Origin: JAFARE01 sp963777285
GTDB lineage: Bacteria; Chloroflexota; Dormibacteria; Aeolococcales; Aeolococcaceae
Direction of reading: 5' to 3'
Length of the DNA stretch: 64,000 nucleotides
NCBI GenBank assembly: GCA_963777285.1
Contig: CAVZPR010000001.1
Span: forward strand, 62,001-126,000
In this document: positions 49,442 through 58,003 of the stretch, piece after piece
Position numbering within the stretch: the stretch's first letter is position 1
How the letters are laid out: the number at the start of each line of letters is the position of its first letter
Notes under the pieces: generated by a model
Told to the model about the DNA's origin: nothing
Seen by the model: the letters and a program-made list of their open reading frames with translations, nothing else
Database searches by the model: none
Position numbers and translations under genes: made by a program

Positions 49442-50453
49442 CGCCGGCCACCTCACGCAGACGCGGCAGCACGTCGCGCGCGTAGAGCTCCAGGAAGCGC
49501 AGCTGGTCGCGGCCCGGTGCGTGGAACACGAGGTGGGTGAAGCCCAGCTCGAGGTAGGGCGCGATGCGGCGCACGTGCTCGTCGGCGTCGCTGGAGACGA
49601 TCCACCGCGCAGCCACCCGCTCGTCGGGCAGCGACGCGGCCAGCCTTTCCATCTCCATCGGATCGTCGACGCCCGTCCTCTCCTCGGGAGACAGCGCCAG
49701 CGCGGCCCACTCGCGCGCGTCGGCCATCGCACGGCGCGGATCGGCATCGAATGACACCTTCATCTCGATCATCATGTCGAGGCCGTCCGGGTCGCGCTGC
49801 GCCTTGATCGCCGCGTCGCGCATGCTGGGAATCAGCGTCTCCGAGTAGAGCCGCATGTCCTTGCCGCTGGTGCAAATGAGGCCGTCACCCAGCCTGCCCG
49901 CCAGTCGCGCTGCGGAAGGCCCCGCGGCGGCGACATACAGCGGGAGCGGCGTGTCCGGACGGTCGTACACGGTCGCGTTGCGCGTGCGATAGAAGTCGCC
50001 GTCGACGCTCACGCGGTCCTCGGACCAGAGTCGCCGAATCAGCGTCACGGCCTCGCGCAGCCGTGCGAAGCGCTCCTTCGCATCCGGCCATGCGACGCCG
50101 AGCGGCGTCTCGTTGAGGGCCTCTCCCGTTCCCACGCCGAGCCACATGCGGCCCGGGTACAGCACGCCCAGCGTGGCCATCGACTGGGCCACGACCGCCG
50201 GGTGATAGCGGAATGTCGGCGTGGTCACGCTGGTGCCGAGCCGGATCCGCGCCGTTCCCTGCGCGGCGGCGCCGAGCCAGGGCAGCGCCGCAGTCGCGTG
50301 TCCACCGTCATGGCGCCAGGGGTGGAAGTGGTCGCTGATCGCGGCCGAATCGAAGCCGAGCCGTTCGGCTGCCACGGCGAAGTCGAGCAGCTCTCGGGGT
50401 GCGAACTGTTCCGCCGACAGCTTGTAGCCGAAGTGGACCTGCTGCTTCGCCAT
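49425..50453 (-). CDS. F420-dependent LLM-class oxidoreductase (FGD-like)
   Basis: A 342-aa protein from the ATG at 50453. VHFGYKLSAEQFAPRELLDF, ISDHFHPW, RIRLGTSVTTPTFRYHPA, LYPGRMWLGVGTGEALNE and DGLICTSGKDM match the TIGR03557/FGD-type luciferase-like TIM-barrel enzymes that use F420. It uses a glucose-6-phosphate-like or other alcohol substrate. Its ATG overlaps the cofD stop (TGATG), so it is the last gene of the F420 operon and may reduce the cofactor. Confidence 0.9.
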   Translation of the reverse strand: MAKQQVHFGYKLSAEQFAPRELLDFAVAAERLGFDSAAISDHFHPWRHDGGHATAALPWLGAAAQGTARIRLGTSVTTPTFRYHPAVVAQSMATLGVLYPGRMWLGVGTGEALNETPLGVAWPDAKERFARLREAVTLIRRLWSEDRVSVDGDFYRTRNATVYDRPDTPLPLYVAAAGPSAARLAGRLGDGLICTSGKDMRLYSETLIPSMRDAAIKAQRDPDGLDMMIEMKVSFDADPRRAMADAREWAALALSPEERTGVDDPMEMERLAASLPDERVAARWIVSSDADEHVRRIAPYLELGFTHLVFHAPGRDQLRFLELYARDVLPRLREVAGVNPPG

Positions 50454-51374
50454 CAGGACGCGCCTACCAGGTCCAGGATCGCGCCGGCGAGCTGCCGCTC
50501 GCCGTCCCGGTCTGCCATCACCGTGCGACTCACCTCGGGTCGCATGCCCAGCCGGGCCACGTCGTTCGCCAGGGCCGAGTCCACGCGGTCGAGCACGAAC
50601 GTCGCGGCGATGCCGGCGTAGTGTCGCGCCACGCCCAGCGCGGACGGCTCTTCGCCGAGCTGCGCCATCATGTCGACGGTGGGGCCCTTGAGCGAGCGCC
50701 CGCCGACGACCGGTGACACTGCGACGGTTTTGCGCGGATCCATGTGCGGGCGAAGCAGCGCCGTGATGGGGTCGATGCTCAACACCGGATTCGACGGCCC
50801 CACGACCACCAGGTCCGCCTCGCGCACGGCGCGTATCGCCTCGGGCGCCGCACCTGCCGAGTTCGACGCCGTGCAGGCGCACTGATCGCACAAGCGGAGC
50901 GCAGCGCTCCGCGACGAACCACCGCTGAAACGGCAGCTCGCCGGAATCCGTCAGGATGCGCGTGCGCACCGGGTCATCGCTCATGGGGATGATCGCTGCG
51001 TCGATGTGCAGGCGTCGTGCCAGCTCTGCGGTGGCTTCGGTCAGGCGCATTCCACCGCGGAGCAGGCCGCCGCGCAGCAGGTGCAGGGCGATGTCCCTGT
51101 CGCCCAGCGCGAACCACGTGTCCTCACCGAGGTCGCGCAACGTCTCCAGGGCGCAGAAGCTCTCGTCGCGGACGCCGAATCCCGCGTCGTCGTTGAACCG
51201 ACCGGACAGGCGGTAGAGCAGAGCATCGATGTCGGGACACACCAACAGACCCCAGAACTCGTCGTCGTCGGCGGTGTTGGCGATCACGGCGAGGTCGGGG
51301 CCGGGTAGCAGCGCGCTCAGCCCGCGCGCCAGCTTGGCCGCGCCGGTGCCGCCGGCGAGCAGCGCAACCCTCAC
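50453..51374 (-). pseudogene. cofD: 2-phospho-L-lactate transferase CofD, one-base frameshift
   Basis: The frame from the GTG at 51374 has RVALLAGGTGAAKLARGL, NTADDDEFWGL, LGEDTWFALGDRD and FQRWFVAERCAP. After a switch near 50865 the other frame gives AAPEAIRAVREADLVVVG, SNPVLSIDPI and VVGGRSLKGP. Together they are a full CofD/FbiA, which joins a GDP- or GTP-activated phospholactate-type donor to the deazaflavin FO. The switch lies in CGAACTCGGC; deleting one A restores GVDSAGAAPE. The span is 922 nt, one extra base. CofD is required for F420, so assembly error is likely. The GTG overlaps the cofE stop. Confidence 0.82.
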
Positions 51375-52105
51375 CTGAAGAGGTCGTCGGCCGCCGGCCG
51401 CACCAGCTCGCGGCCGCTGCCCGCCGGGGCCTCGGAGACATCCAGCCCGCGGACGACGACCACGGGCACGCGGCGCGTCTTGCCCATGACGAGCTCCGCT
51501 GCGGCTGCGAGCTCGTCGGCGACGGCGACGAGCGTGGCCCGCAAGGGCACCCCGTGATCGTCAGGGCGTCCGCGATAGTCGATCACCGCCGGCGCACCGG
51601 CGACGCCGAGCGCCACGTTGGCGAGCCCCATACGCCACGGGCGACCGAAGGTGTCGCTGATGATCACCCCCGCATCCACACCGGTCCGCTGTCTGAGGCG
51701 GAGGCGGAGCCGCTGTGCACTTGCGTCGCAGTCCAGCGGCAGCAGGCTGACGGCGTCGTCGCCGGGGACGTTGGATCGGTCGACGCCGGCGTTCGCGCAG
51801 ACGAATCCCTGACGAGTCTCCATTATCAGAACGCGATCGTCGCGCACCACGCGCACACCCTCGTCGAGCACGACCTGGACCATGCGCGGATCCGCGAGCA
51901 CCCGTGCGGCGAGCTTGCGCGCCCGTGGCGACGGGTCGACGGACGCCAGGTCGCGCAGCCGGCCCTCGGACTTGGACACTATCTTTTGCGCAACGACGAC
52001 GACGTCACCGATTCGCAGCGCCGTCCGTTCGGCGATGAGCGCCGCGAGGTCGTCCGCCGGTCGGATCTCGGGCAGGCCCTCGACAGCGAGCAGCTCGAGC
52101 GTCAT
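51371..52105 (-). CDS. cofE: Coenzyme F420-0:L-glutamate ligase CofE
   Basis: A 244-aa protein. It has LRIGDVVVVAQKIVSKSEGR, VCANAGVDRSNVPGDDAVSLLP, GVIISDTFGRPWRMGLANVALG and DELAAAAELVMGKTRRVP, the full CofE core. It adds glutamate residues to F420-0. Unlike mycobacterial FbiB it has no C-terminal nitroreductase domain. It overlaps cofC and cofD by 4 nt on each side. Confidence 0.93.
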   Translation of the reverse strand: MTLELLAVEGLPEIRPADDLAALIAERTALRIGDVVVVAQKIVSKSEGRLRDLASVDPSPRARKLAARVLADPRMVQVVLDEGVRVVRDDRVLIMETRQGFVCANAGVDRSNVPGDDAVSLLPLDCDASAQRLRLRLRQRTGVDAGVIISDTFGRPWRMGLANVALGVAGAPAVIDYRGRPDDHGVPLRATLVAVADELAAAAELVMGKTRRVPVVVVRGLDVSEAPAGSGRELVRPAADDLFR

Positions 52106-52710
52106 GCGCTGCGCCGCATGTCATGCAGCACGGCGATGTCCGCGGGCTCGTCGATGTCCAGCGCCAGCTCGCGATCCTCGTGCACGAGGAACCTCCGCCG
52201 CCGGCGTCGCGCTTCCGCTTGGAACCGCGGCAACGACGAGTTTCCGAAATGCAGCGTCGCGCCGGTCGGTGGCCGCAGGTACAGCGCGTTGGTGCCTTCG
52301 CGTCCGAGCGCGGGCACGGCGAGCATCAACGCGCCACCGATGCCCGACGCGCGGTGCAGCACCCCGCGCAGCGCCGTGGCCGTCACCAGCGGCAGATCCG
52401 AGCTCAGCAGCAGAGCGGCCAGGGCGCCCCGCGCCGCGACGTCGGCGAGCCCGCGGGCGGCGGCCATGTTCTGCCCGCGCGGCACCGCCTCGCGGATGAC
52501 CTGGGCCCCCTGACGCCGGGCGAGCAGCGCCGCGTCGGCGGAGCCACAGACCGCGACCGTGGGAGCCACAGCGAGCGCCGCGTCCAGCGCCCGTGCCGCG
52601 TTGGCGCGCGCCAGCGAGGCCCTGTCGTCGGGGGCCAGCGCCGGGGCCAGGCGCGTCTTGGCGCTGCTGAAGTCCTTGATCAGCACGACGATCCAGGTGG
52701 CGCCGTCCAT
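52102..52710 (-). CDS. cofC: 2-phospho-L-lactate (or PEP) guanylyltransferase CofC/FbiD
   Basis: A 202-aa protein. The nucleotidyltransferase motifs are VVLIKDFSSAKTRLAPAL (nucleotide-binding loop), AAARGLADVAARGALAALLLSSDLPLV (D of the metal site) and GREGTNALYLRPP. It activates phospholactate or phosphoenolpyruvate with GTP to feed CofD. It is tightly placed between the DMT gene (6-nt gap) and cofE (ATGA overlap). Confidence 0.92.
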   Translation of the reverse strand: MDGATWIVVLIKDFSSAKTRLAPALAPDDRASLARANAARALDAALAVAPTVAVCGSADAALLARRQGAQVIREAVPRGQNMAAARGLADVAARGALAALLLSSDLPLVTATALRGVLHRASGIGGALMLAVPALGREGTNALYLRPPTGATLHFGNSSLPRFQAEARRRRRRFLVHEDRELALDIDEPADIAVLHDMRRSA

Positions 52711-52716
52711 GGCGGT

Positions 52717-53757
52717 CTATGGTGATCCCTCGGCCGCCAGCCGGACCTCGTGGCCGCGCGGCGCGTCGACCAGGCGGCGCTGTTGCAGCAGGTTCAGCGA
52801 GGTGACGGCGACGGCCAGCAGGATCGCGCCCACGATCTCCAGCCCGTGCAACGGCGCCCCCAGCCCCACAGGCGCAGGCAGCGAGAACACCAGGAAGAGC
52901 GCGCACGGGTACCCCAGCTCGGCGACGGTCGCCACCGATGCGGGCGTGCCGGCCAGGGCGCGGTAGTACAGCAGCATCGCGGCGAGGCCAGGGATGAGCG
53001 CGATGCCGAGGAAGCTCGGCAGCTGCGCCACCGAGAAGTTTGCGAAGGCGCCCGAGCCGCGGTCGACGAGGACCAGCGCGAGGAGCGCGGGGAGCGCCAG
53101 CGTGAACCGCATCGCGGCGGTCGTGGTGAAGGAGACGTCGGAGAGCGCGTAGCGCCCGAAGACGGTGCCGGCGGCCCAGAGCAGGACGGCGCCGAGGACG
53201 AGCGCGGCAGCCGCCGCCTGGCCATGCTGCAGCGCGCTGAACGGCGCCAGCGGATCCTGCGCAAAGACGATGAGATACACGCCGCACAGCGCCAGCGCAG
53301 CCAGCGGCCAGAAGAACGGCCTGCGGCGCTCGCGCAGCACCAGCCTCGCGAGCGTGATGCCGAAGACGGGTTGCAGCAGGTAGAGCAGGTACACCTCGTC
53401 CTGCACGTTCAGGTCCGGCATCGCGTGCGCGGGAAAGGCATATGCAAGTGAGCGCGTGAACAGCACGGTGGCCACCGCCTGCGCGCCGACGGCTATGCCG
53501 GCGAGCGCGAGCCAGGTGCGCAGCGGCAGCCGCGCCAGCTCGCGGCGTATGCGCGCCGCGGCCGGCACGAAGCACAGCGCGATGATGAGGTCCTCCACGA
53601 GCACGATCTGTGACGCGGAGAGCTGGCGCACCAAGGCCGGCCGGAAATAGGCGTCGGCAGCCCAGAGCGCGGCCGCGGCGGCGACCAGCAGGCCCGCGCC
53701 GCGATCGGTGAACGACGCTCGCTTCAGCGTTTGCGCCTGGGTGCGGTCAGCCGTCAC
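52717..53757 (-). CDS. DMT-superfamily (EamA) transporter
   Basis: A 346-aa protein from the GTG at 53757. About ten helices in two EamA repeats: GAGLLVAAAAALWAADAYF, LALAGIAVGAQAVAT, LQPVFGITLARLVLRERRR, VLGAVLLWAAGTVFGRYAL, ATVAELGYPCALFLVF. The LxRER-type end of repeat 1 (VLRERRRPFFW) is typical. It likely exports or imports a small metabolite, and its place in the F420 operon makes a cofactor precursor or product possible but unproven. Its start overlaps the DUF6104 stop by 11 nt. Confidence 0.85.
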   Translation of the reverse strand: MTADRTQAQTLKRASFTDRGAGLLVAAAAALWAADAYFRPALVRQLSASQIVLVEDLIIALCFVPAAARIRRELARLPLRTWLALAGIAVGAQAVATVLFTRSLAYAFPAHAMPDLNVQDEVYLLYLLQPVFGITLARLVLRERRRPFFWPLAALALCGVYLIVFAQDPLAPFSALQHGQAAAAALVLGAVLLWAAGTVFGRYALSDVSFTTTAAMRFTLALPALLALVLVDRGSGAFANFSVAQLPSFLGIALIPGLAAMLLYYRALAGTPASVATVAELGYPCALFLVFSLPAPVGLGAPLHGLEIVGAILLAVAVTSLNLLQQRRLVDAPRGHEVRLAAEGSP

Positions 53758-53995
53758 CGCCTGCGTCGCTGAGGGTGCTGCCGTTGCCCACGGCGTGCGC
53801 GTGCTCGAGCTGCTCCACCGTGACCAGAAAGCGCGCGAAGCCGTCGAGCAGATCTGTGGCCTCGGGATGCCGCTCGATGAAGTCGACGATGTGGTCGGCG
53901 AGCTCGGCAAAGCTCAGCTTCTGATCGCCGCGGCGTTGACGCAGCAGCTCGACTCCCGCAGGCGAGGCATCCGGCGATTCACCGTCTCGCATCAC
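53747..53995 (-). CDS. DUF6104-like small protein
   Basis: An 82-aa protein (ATG at 53995 or 53992). ELLRQRRGDQKLSFAELADHIVDFIERHPE resembles the DUF6104 family core (RRGDE..S..WLA..L..F), small soluble actinobacterial proteins of unknown role. It opens the F420 operon and overlaps the transporter gene by GTGACGGCTGA. Confidence 0.68.
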   Translation of the reverse strand: MMRDGESPDASPAGVELLRQRRGDQKLSFAELADHIVDFIERHPEATDLLDGFARFLVTVEQLEHAHAVGNGSTLSDAGGDG

Positions 53996-54025
53996 GCCCG
54001 TCCCATGTACACGCCGCTGTCAACA

Positions 54026-54044
54026 ACGGTGATGCTATCACCGT
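54026..54044. promoter_or_regulatory. 8-bp inverted repeat upstream of the F420 operon
   Basis: ACGGTGAT and ATCACCGT flank a 3-base spacer. It sits in the 48-bp gap between the acyl-CoA dehydrogenase stop and the DUF6104 start, both leftward. It may be an operator for the F420 operon or a weak terminator. A TTGACA lies just downstream on the minus strand (54014-54019). Confidence 0.4.
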
Positions 54045-55189
54045 CATTGTCGCTCCCGGTGCAAGGCCGCGAAGAGCCGCCGCGCGATCACCTCTCGCTG
54101 CACCTCGGACGCCCCCTCGTAGATGCGCAGGCTGCGGACCTCGCGATACAGATGCGCCAGTGGATGGCTTTCCTCGAGCGCGCGCGCACCGTGCACCTGG
54201 ATGGCGACGTCGACCGCTTGCTGCGCCGTCTCGGTCGCGTGGAGCTTCGCCATCGCCGACGCCTGCGCGACCTCGTCGCCGCCCGCGTCCAGCGCTCGGG
54301 CAGCGCTGTAGACCAGAAGGCGCGACGCCTGAACGCGCGTGGCGACATCGGCCAGAGGATGGCTGACCGCCTGCAGTCGCGAGAGCGTGGCGCCGAATGC
54401 TCGCCTCGTGGCTGCGTGCTGCAGCGCGGCGTCCAGAGCGGCTTGCGCCATGCCCACGGCGGCAGCACCGACGCTGGGGCGGAAGACGTCGAGGGTGCGC
54501 ATGGCGAGGGTGAAGCCGCCGCCGATGCTGCCGAGCACGTCGTCGGGTCCGGCGCGCACGCCGTCGAAGGTCAGACGTCCGATCGGGTGATCACCGAGCA
54601 GCGCCGTGGGTTCACCGCCGAGTCCGCGGCTGTCACCCGCCACCGCGAACGCGCTGATGCCACGCGCGCCGGTGCTCGGCGAGGTGCGAGCGAACACGGA
54701 ATAGACGTCCGCCTCGGGAGCGTTGGAGATGTACGACTTTTCTCCGGTGAGGCGGAAGGCGTCGCCGTCCGGGTCGGCGCGCAGCGACAGCGATGCGAGG
54801 TCCGATCCTGCCGCAGGCTCGGTCAGCGCAATTGCGGCGACGGCATCGCCGGCGGCGACACGGGGAATCCACCGTTGCACGGCGGCTGGCCGCCCCGCAA
54901 CCAGGATGGGGTGCGCACCCAGCCCCTGCAGCGCGAATGCCGTCTCAGCTGCGGTCGAGTACCGCGCCAGCCCCTCGCGAATCAGGCAAAGGTCGACGGC
55001 CGGCACGCGGCCGCCGCCGAGCACGCGCGCCAGAAGTCCGTGATCTGCCAGCGCCTTGACGAGCCCGCGGTTCACCCGTCCCGGTGTTCCTGCCGCGGCT
55101 GTCGCAGCGAGCACGTCGCGCGCCAGCGCTTCAGCATCGCGCAGGATCCCGCGTTCGGCCTCGTCGAGGTGGCGGTGCGTGTCGCTCAC
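54044..55189 (-). CDS. Acyl-CoA dehydrogenase
   Basis: A 381-aa protein from a GTG overlapping the RidA stop. It has ALTEPAAGSDLASLSLRAD (FAD/substrate loop), FRLTGEKSYISNAP, RAFGATLSRLQAVSHPLADV and the catalytic region LRIYEGASEVQREVIARRLF (catalytic Glu in YEG). It oxidises a CoA thioester in the aromatic-CoA breakdown route encoded here. It is the last gene of the leftward operon. Confidence 0.92.
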   Translation of the reverse strand: MSDTHRHLDEAERGILRDAEALARDVLAATAAAGTPGRVNRGLVKALADHGLLARVLGGGRVPAVDLCLIREGLARYSTAAETAFALQGLGAHPILVAGRPAAVQRWIPRVAAGDAVAAIALTEPAAGSDLASLSLRADPDGDAFRLTGEKSYISNAPEADVYSVFARTSPSTGARGISAFAVAGDSRGLGGEPTALLGDHPIGRLTFDGVRAGPDDVLGSIGGGFTLAMRTLDVFRPSVGAAAVGMAQAALDAALQHAATRRAFGATLSRLQAVSHPLADVATRVQASRLLVYSAARALDAGGDEVAQASAMAKLHATETAQQAVDVAIQVHGARALEESHPLAHLYREVRSLRIYEGASEVQREVIARRLFAALHRERQ

Positions 55190-55587
55190 GGGATGACGGC
55201 GACGCCGGCGATCTCCACCAGCGCCGCGGGATCGACGAGCTCGCTGACGGCGATCAGCGCCATCGCCGGGTAGTGGCGCCCGAAATGCGCGCGCCACACC
55301 GCCGCCAGCTGCGCGCGCGAGGCGCGATAGGCGGCGACGTCGGTGACGAAGACCTGCAGCCACACGACGTGCTCCGGTTCGCCTCCTGCGGCGCGCAGCG
55401 CAGCGAGAATGTTTGCGGCAGCGGCGTCGAACTGCTCCGCGAACCCCCCGGAGACGGCGGTCCCGGCTCGCTCCGCCGTCTGACCGGCGAGGTGCACGGT
55501 GCGGCCGGGGGCGGCGACCACGGCATGCGCGAACCCCCGTGGTGGTGCCAGCTCAGGTGCCGTGACCACGGTGTGCGGGCCGCTCAT
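55186..55587 (-). CDS. RidA (YjgF/YER057c/UK114) family protein
   Basis: A 133-aa protein from the ATG at 55587 (ATGA overlap). VHLAGQTAERAGTAVSGGFAEQ, NILAALRAAGGEPEHVVWLQVFVTD and HYPAMALIAVSELVDPAALVEI match RidA deaminases, but the substrate Arg of classical RidA (R at the position of R105) is not evident. RidA proteins hydrolyse reactive enamines/imines. Between an enoyl-CoA hydratase and a dehydrogenase, it may deaminate an amino-cyclohexene-CoA intermediate from anthraniloyl-CoA. Confidence 0.87.
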   Translation of the reverse strand: MSGPHTVVTAPELAPPRGFAHAVVAAPGRTVHLAGQTAERAGTAVSGGFAEQFDAAAANILAALRAAGGEPEHVVWLQVFVTDVAAYRASRAQLAAVWRAHFGRHYPAMALIAVSELVDPAALVEIAGVAVIP

Positions 55588-56411
55588 CTGCCCGTCCATC
55601 TCGGCGAGCGGCCCTCGCGCCAGGCGGCGTAGAACTCGGCGTGGTCGCTGCTCTTCAGGAGCAGCGCTTGCGCCAATGCCTCGGCCTCGAGCGCGCCGGC
55701 CAGGTCCATGTCGAGCTCGCGCGTGAGCATGAGCTTGGTCGTCGAGTACGCGAGCGCGGGTCCGTCGGCGAGCCGCCGGGCAAGGCCTGTCGCAGTCGCC
55801 GCGAGGTCGGCGTCGGCGCACACCGAGGTCGCGATGCCGAGCGCCAGGGCGCGGCCGGCATCCACGGTGTCGCCGAGCATCAGCAGCTCGGTCGCGCGCC
55901 CCAGCCCGACGAGACGGGGCAGCAGGTACGCGGAGCCCATGTCCGCCCCGGCCAGGCCCACCCTGGTGAACAGAAACGCGAAGGAAGCCGAGTGCGACAG
56001 CACGCGCAGGTCCGCGGCGAGGGCGATGACCGCCCCTGCGCCGGCGGCCACGCCGTTCACCGCGGCCACGATGGGCAGGGGCGACTCGCGCATCGCCCTC
56101 ACCACCGCGCCGGTCATGCGAGTGAACTCGAGCACCTCGGCGACGTCCATGCTTTGCAGAGCGCCGATGATCTCCTCGACGTCGCCGCCCGCGCAGAAGC
56201 CCCTGCCGGAGCCGGTGATCACGAGCACGCGAACGTCGGACCGGTGCGGCACCTCGAGCAAGAGGTCGCGCAGGTCCGCGTAGGCGGGAAACGTCAGGGC
56301 GCCGAGCTTCTCGGGACGGGTCAGCGTGATCGTGCCAACTCCGTCCGCAACGCGGAAGTCAACATTGTCCCAGCGCTGCGTCAGCGCGGCCGAGCCGCGA
56401 AACGGGCTCAC
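55584..56411 (-). CDS. Enoyl-CoA hydratase/isomerase family protein
   Basis: A 275-aa protein from a GTG (GTGA overlap). VLVITGSGRGFCAGGDVEEI and PLPIVAAVNGVAAGAGAVIALAADLRV (oxyanion hole) are standard crotonase motifs. The glutamate acids are not fully evident (GADMGSAYLLP in place of GxxPE...), so it may hydrate, isomerise or hydrolyse. It would act on the alicyclic CoA ester formed by the monooxygenase. Confidence 0.88.
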   Translation of the reverse strand: MSPFRGSAALTQRWDNVDFRVADGVGTITLTRPEKLGALTFPAYADLRDLLLEVPHRSDVRVLVITGSGRGFCAGGDVEEIIGALQSMDVAEVLEFTRMTGAVVRAMRESPLPIVAAVNGVAAGAGAVIALAADLRVLSHSASFAFLFTRVGLAGADMGSAYLLPRLVGLGRATELLMLGDTVDAGRALALGIATSVCADADLAATATGLARRLADGPALAYSTTKLMLTRELDMDLAGALEAEALAQALLLKSSDHAEFYAAWREGRSPRWTGR

Positions 56412-58003
56412 GCGGGTACCTGGGGCTGCTGGGAGGCGGCGATGCTGCGCAGCGCCTGGCGGTCGACCTTGCCCGAGCCGGTCCGGGGCAAGACTTGCAG
56501 CACGTGCACCTCGGCCGGCGTCTTGTGCGGCGAGAGGTGTGCGCGCACGAATGCCTGCAGCGCTGGGGGATCCAGCGCCGCGCCCGGGCGCGCCACCGTG
56601 AACGCGCAGCAGCGCACCAGCCCTTCACGCTCGACGCCCACGACCGCCGCCTCGGCGACGCCGGGATGCCCCGCGAGGCACGCTTCGATCTCCGCGGGCG
56701 CCACCCAGATGCCTCCGACCTTGAGCAGGTCATCGGCGCGGCCGCGGTACCAGAAGTAGCCCTCGCCGTCGCGCATCGCGAGGTCGCCGCTCATCACCAG
56801 CCGCGGCGCGAACGTCTCCCGGCTGCGCGTCTCGTCGCCGTGGTACATCAGCGCGCACGTGTCGCCGTGGATCCAGATGCGCCCCGTCTCGCCGTCAGGG
56901 AGCTCGGCTCCGGCCTCGTCGACGATGTCGATGCGATAGCCGGGGACCGCCTCGCCGATGCTCCCCACCCGCGCGCGGCCCGGGTGGTTGGAGATGTAGA
57001 TGTGGTACGCCTCGGACGAACCCATGCCGTCGAGGACCTCGACGCCGAAGGTGTCGAGCCAGCGGCGGTGCAGTGGCGGCGGCAGCGCCTCGCCGGCCGC
57101 GGTGCACGCGCGGAGGCAGCTGAGGTCGTGATTCGCCGCGTCTGGATGGTCGAGCATGGCCTGCATCATCGTGGGCACGTTCACCAGGATGCTGGGCCGG
57201 TGGCGCGCGATCAGGTCGAAGATGATCTCCGGCGTCGTGCGCTCCGGGAAGATGATGCCCGCGGCGCCGGCGCCGAATGGATACAGCGCCGCCAGATCGC
57301 GCGCGTAGCCGAAGAAGAGCTTGGGCACGGGGAGCACGACGTCGTCCGGCTGAACGCCGAGCACGCCTTTGGCGTATGCCTCGTAGCTGTCGACGGCGCT
57401 GTGCACCGGATGCACGCACGCCTTTGGTTTGCCGGTGCTGCCGGTCGTGAACTTCCAGATGGCGATGTCGTCGGGCGCCGCCGGCGCCGCGTCCAGGTGC
57501 GCGGACTGCCGGCCTGTGATGTCGGTGAAGCTGACCTCCCCGTGGCGCAGCGTCGGGGGTGGGCACGCAACCGCGAGCAGGAGGGGGCTGGCGCCACTGA
57601 GCGTCGCCGCTTCGCGAATGGGAGCGAGCGTGGTCGCGTCGACCACGACGACGGGCGCTTCCGTGTAGGCGAGGTGGTACGCGTAATCCTTGGGTTGTAG
57701 GAACGTGTAGACCTCAGCGGTCACGGCGCCGATCTTCTGCGCGGCGTACCACGCAGCCACGAACTCGACCGAGTCGGCCAGCGCGAGCAGCACGCGCTGC
57801 CCGCGGCGCACGCCCAGCTCGAGCAGCGCGTTGCCGGTGCAGTTGACAAGCTCTGCCAGCTGCGCATATGTGCACGGCCCAGACGGCGTCAGCAGCGCGG
57901 TGCGCCCGCCGCGACCCCCGGCCACGTTGCGGTCCACGAAGTATTCGGCGAGGTTGAGCCCGTCGGAATGCGCGGTCACGGCTTGGGTCACCGCGTCATC
58001 CAT
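56408..58003 (-). CDS. Aromatic acid-CoA ligase (benzoate/2-aminobenzoate type)
   Basis: A 531-aa AMP-forming ligase. It has IAIWKFTTGSTGKPKAC (P-loop), the GMGSSEAYHIYISN motif, SGDLAMRDGEGYFWYRGRADDLLKVGGIWVAP and the C-terminal lysine in TGSGKVDR. The opening NLAEYFVDRNVAGGRGGRTALL matches the benzoate-CoA ligase branch. It activates the aromatic acid (anthranilate or salicylate by context) to its CoA ester. Its start overlaps the creatininase-like stop by 8 nt. Confidence 0.9.
   Translation of the reverse strand: MDDAVTQAVTAHSDGLNLAEYFVDRNVAGGRGGRTALLTPSGPCTYAQLAELVNCTGNALLELGVRRGQRVLLALADSVEFVAAWYAAQKIGAVTAEVYTFLQPKDYAYHLAYTEAPVVVVDATTLAPIREAATLSGASPLLLAVACPPPTLRHGEVSFTDITGRQSAHLDAAPAAPDDIAIWKFTTGSTGKPKACVHPVHSAVDSYEAYAKGVLGVQPDDVVLPVPKLFFGYARDLAALYPFGAGAAGIIFPERTTPEIIFDLIARHRPSILVNVPTMMQAMLDHPDAANHDLSCLRACTAAGEALPPPLHRRWLDTFGVEVLDGMGSSEAYHIYISNHPGRARVGSIGEAVPGYRIDIVDEAGAELPDGETGRIWIHGDTCALMYHGDETRSRETFAPRLVMSGDLAMRDGEGYFWYRGRADDLLKVGGIWVAPAEIEACLAGHPGVAEAAVVGVEREGLVRCCAFTVARPGAALDPPALQAFVRAHLSPHKTPAEVHVLQVLPRTGSGKVDRQALRSIAASQQPQVPA

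Noticed and set aside
49425..51374. One 649-codon frame joining CofD to an F420 oxidoreductase as a fusion protein
   Set aside because: The middle part (about 50460-50860) is nonsense in this frame while the true CofD C-terminus is in another. It is a frameshift, and the oxidoreductase has its own ATG at 50453.
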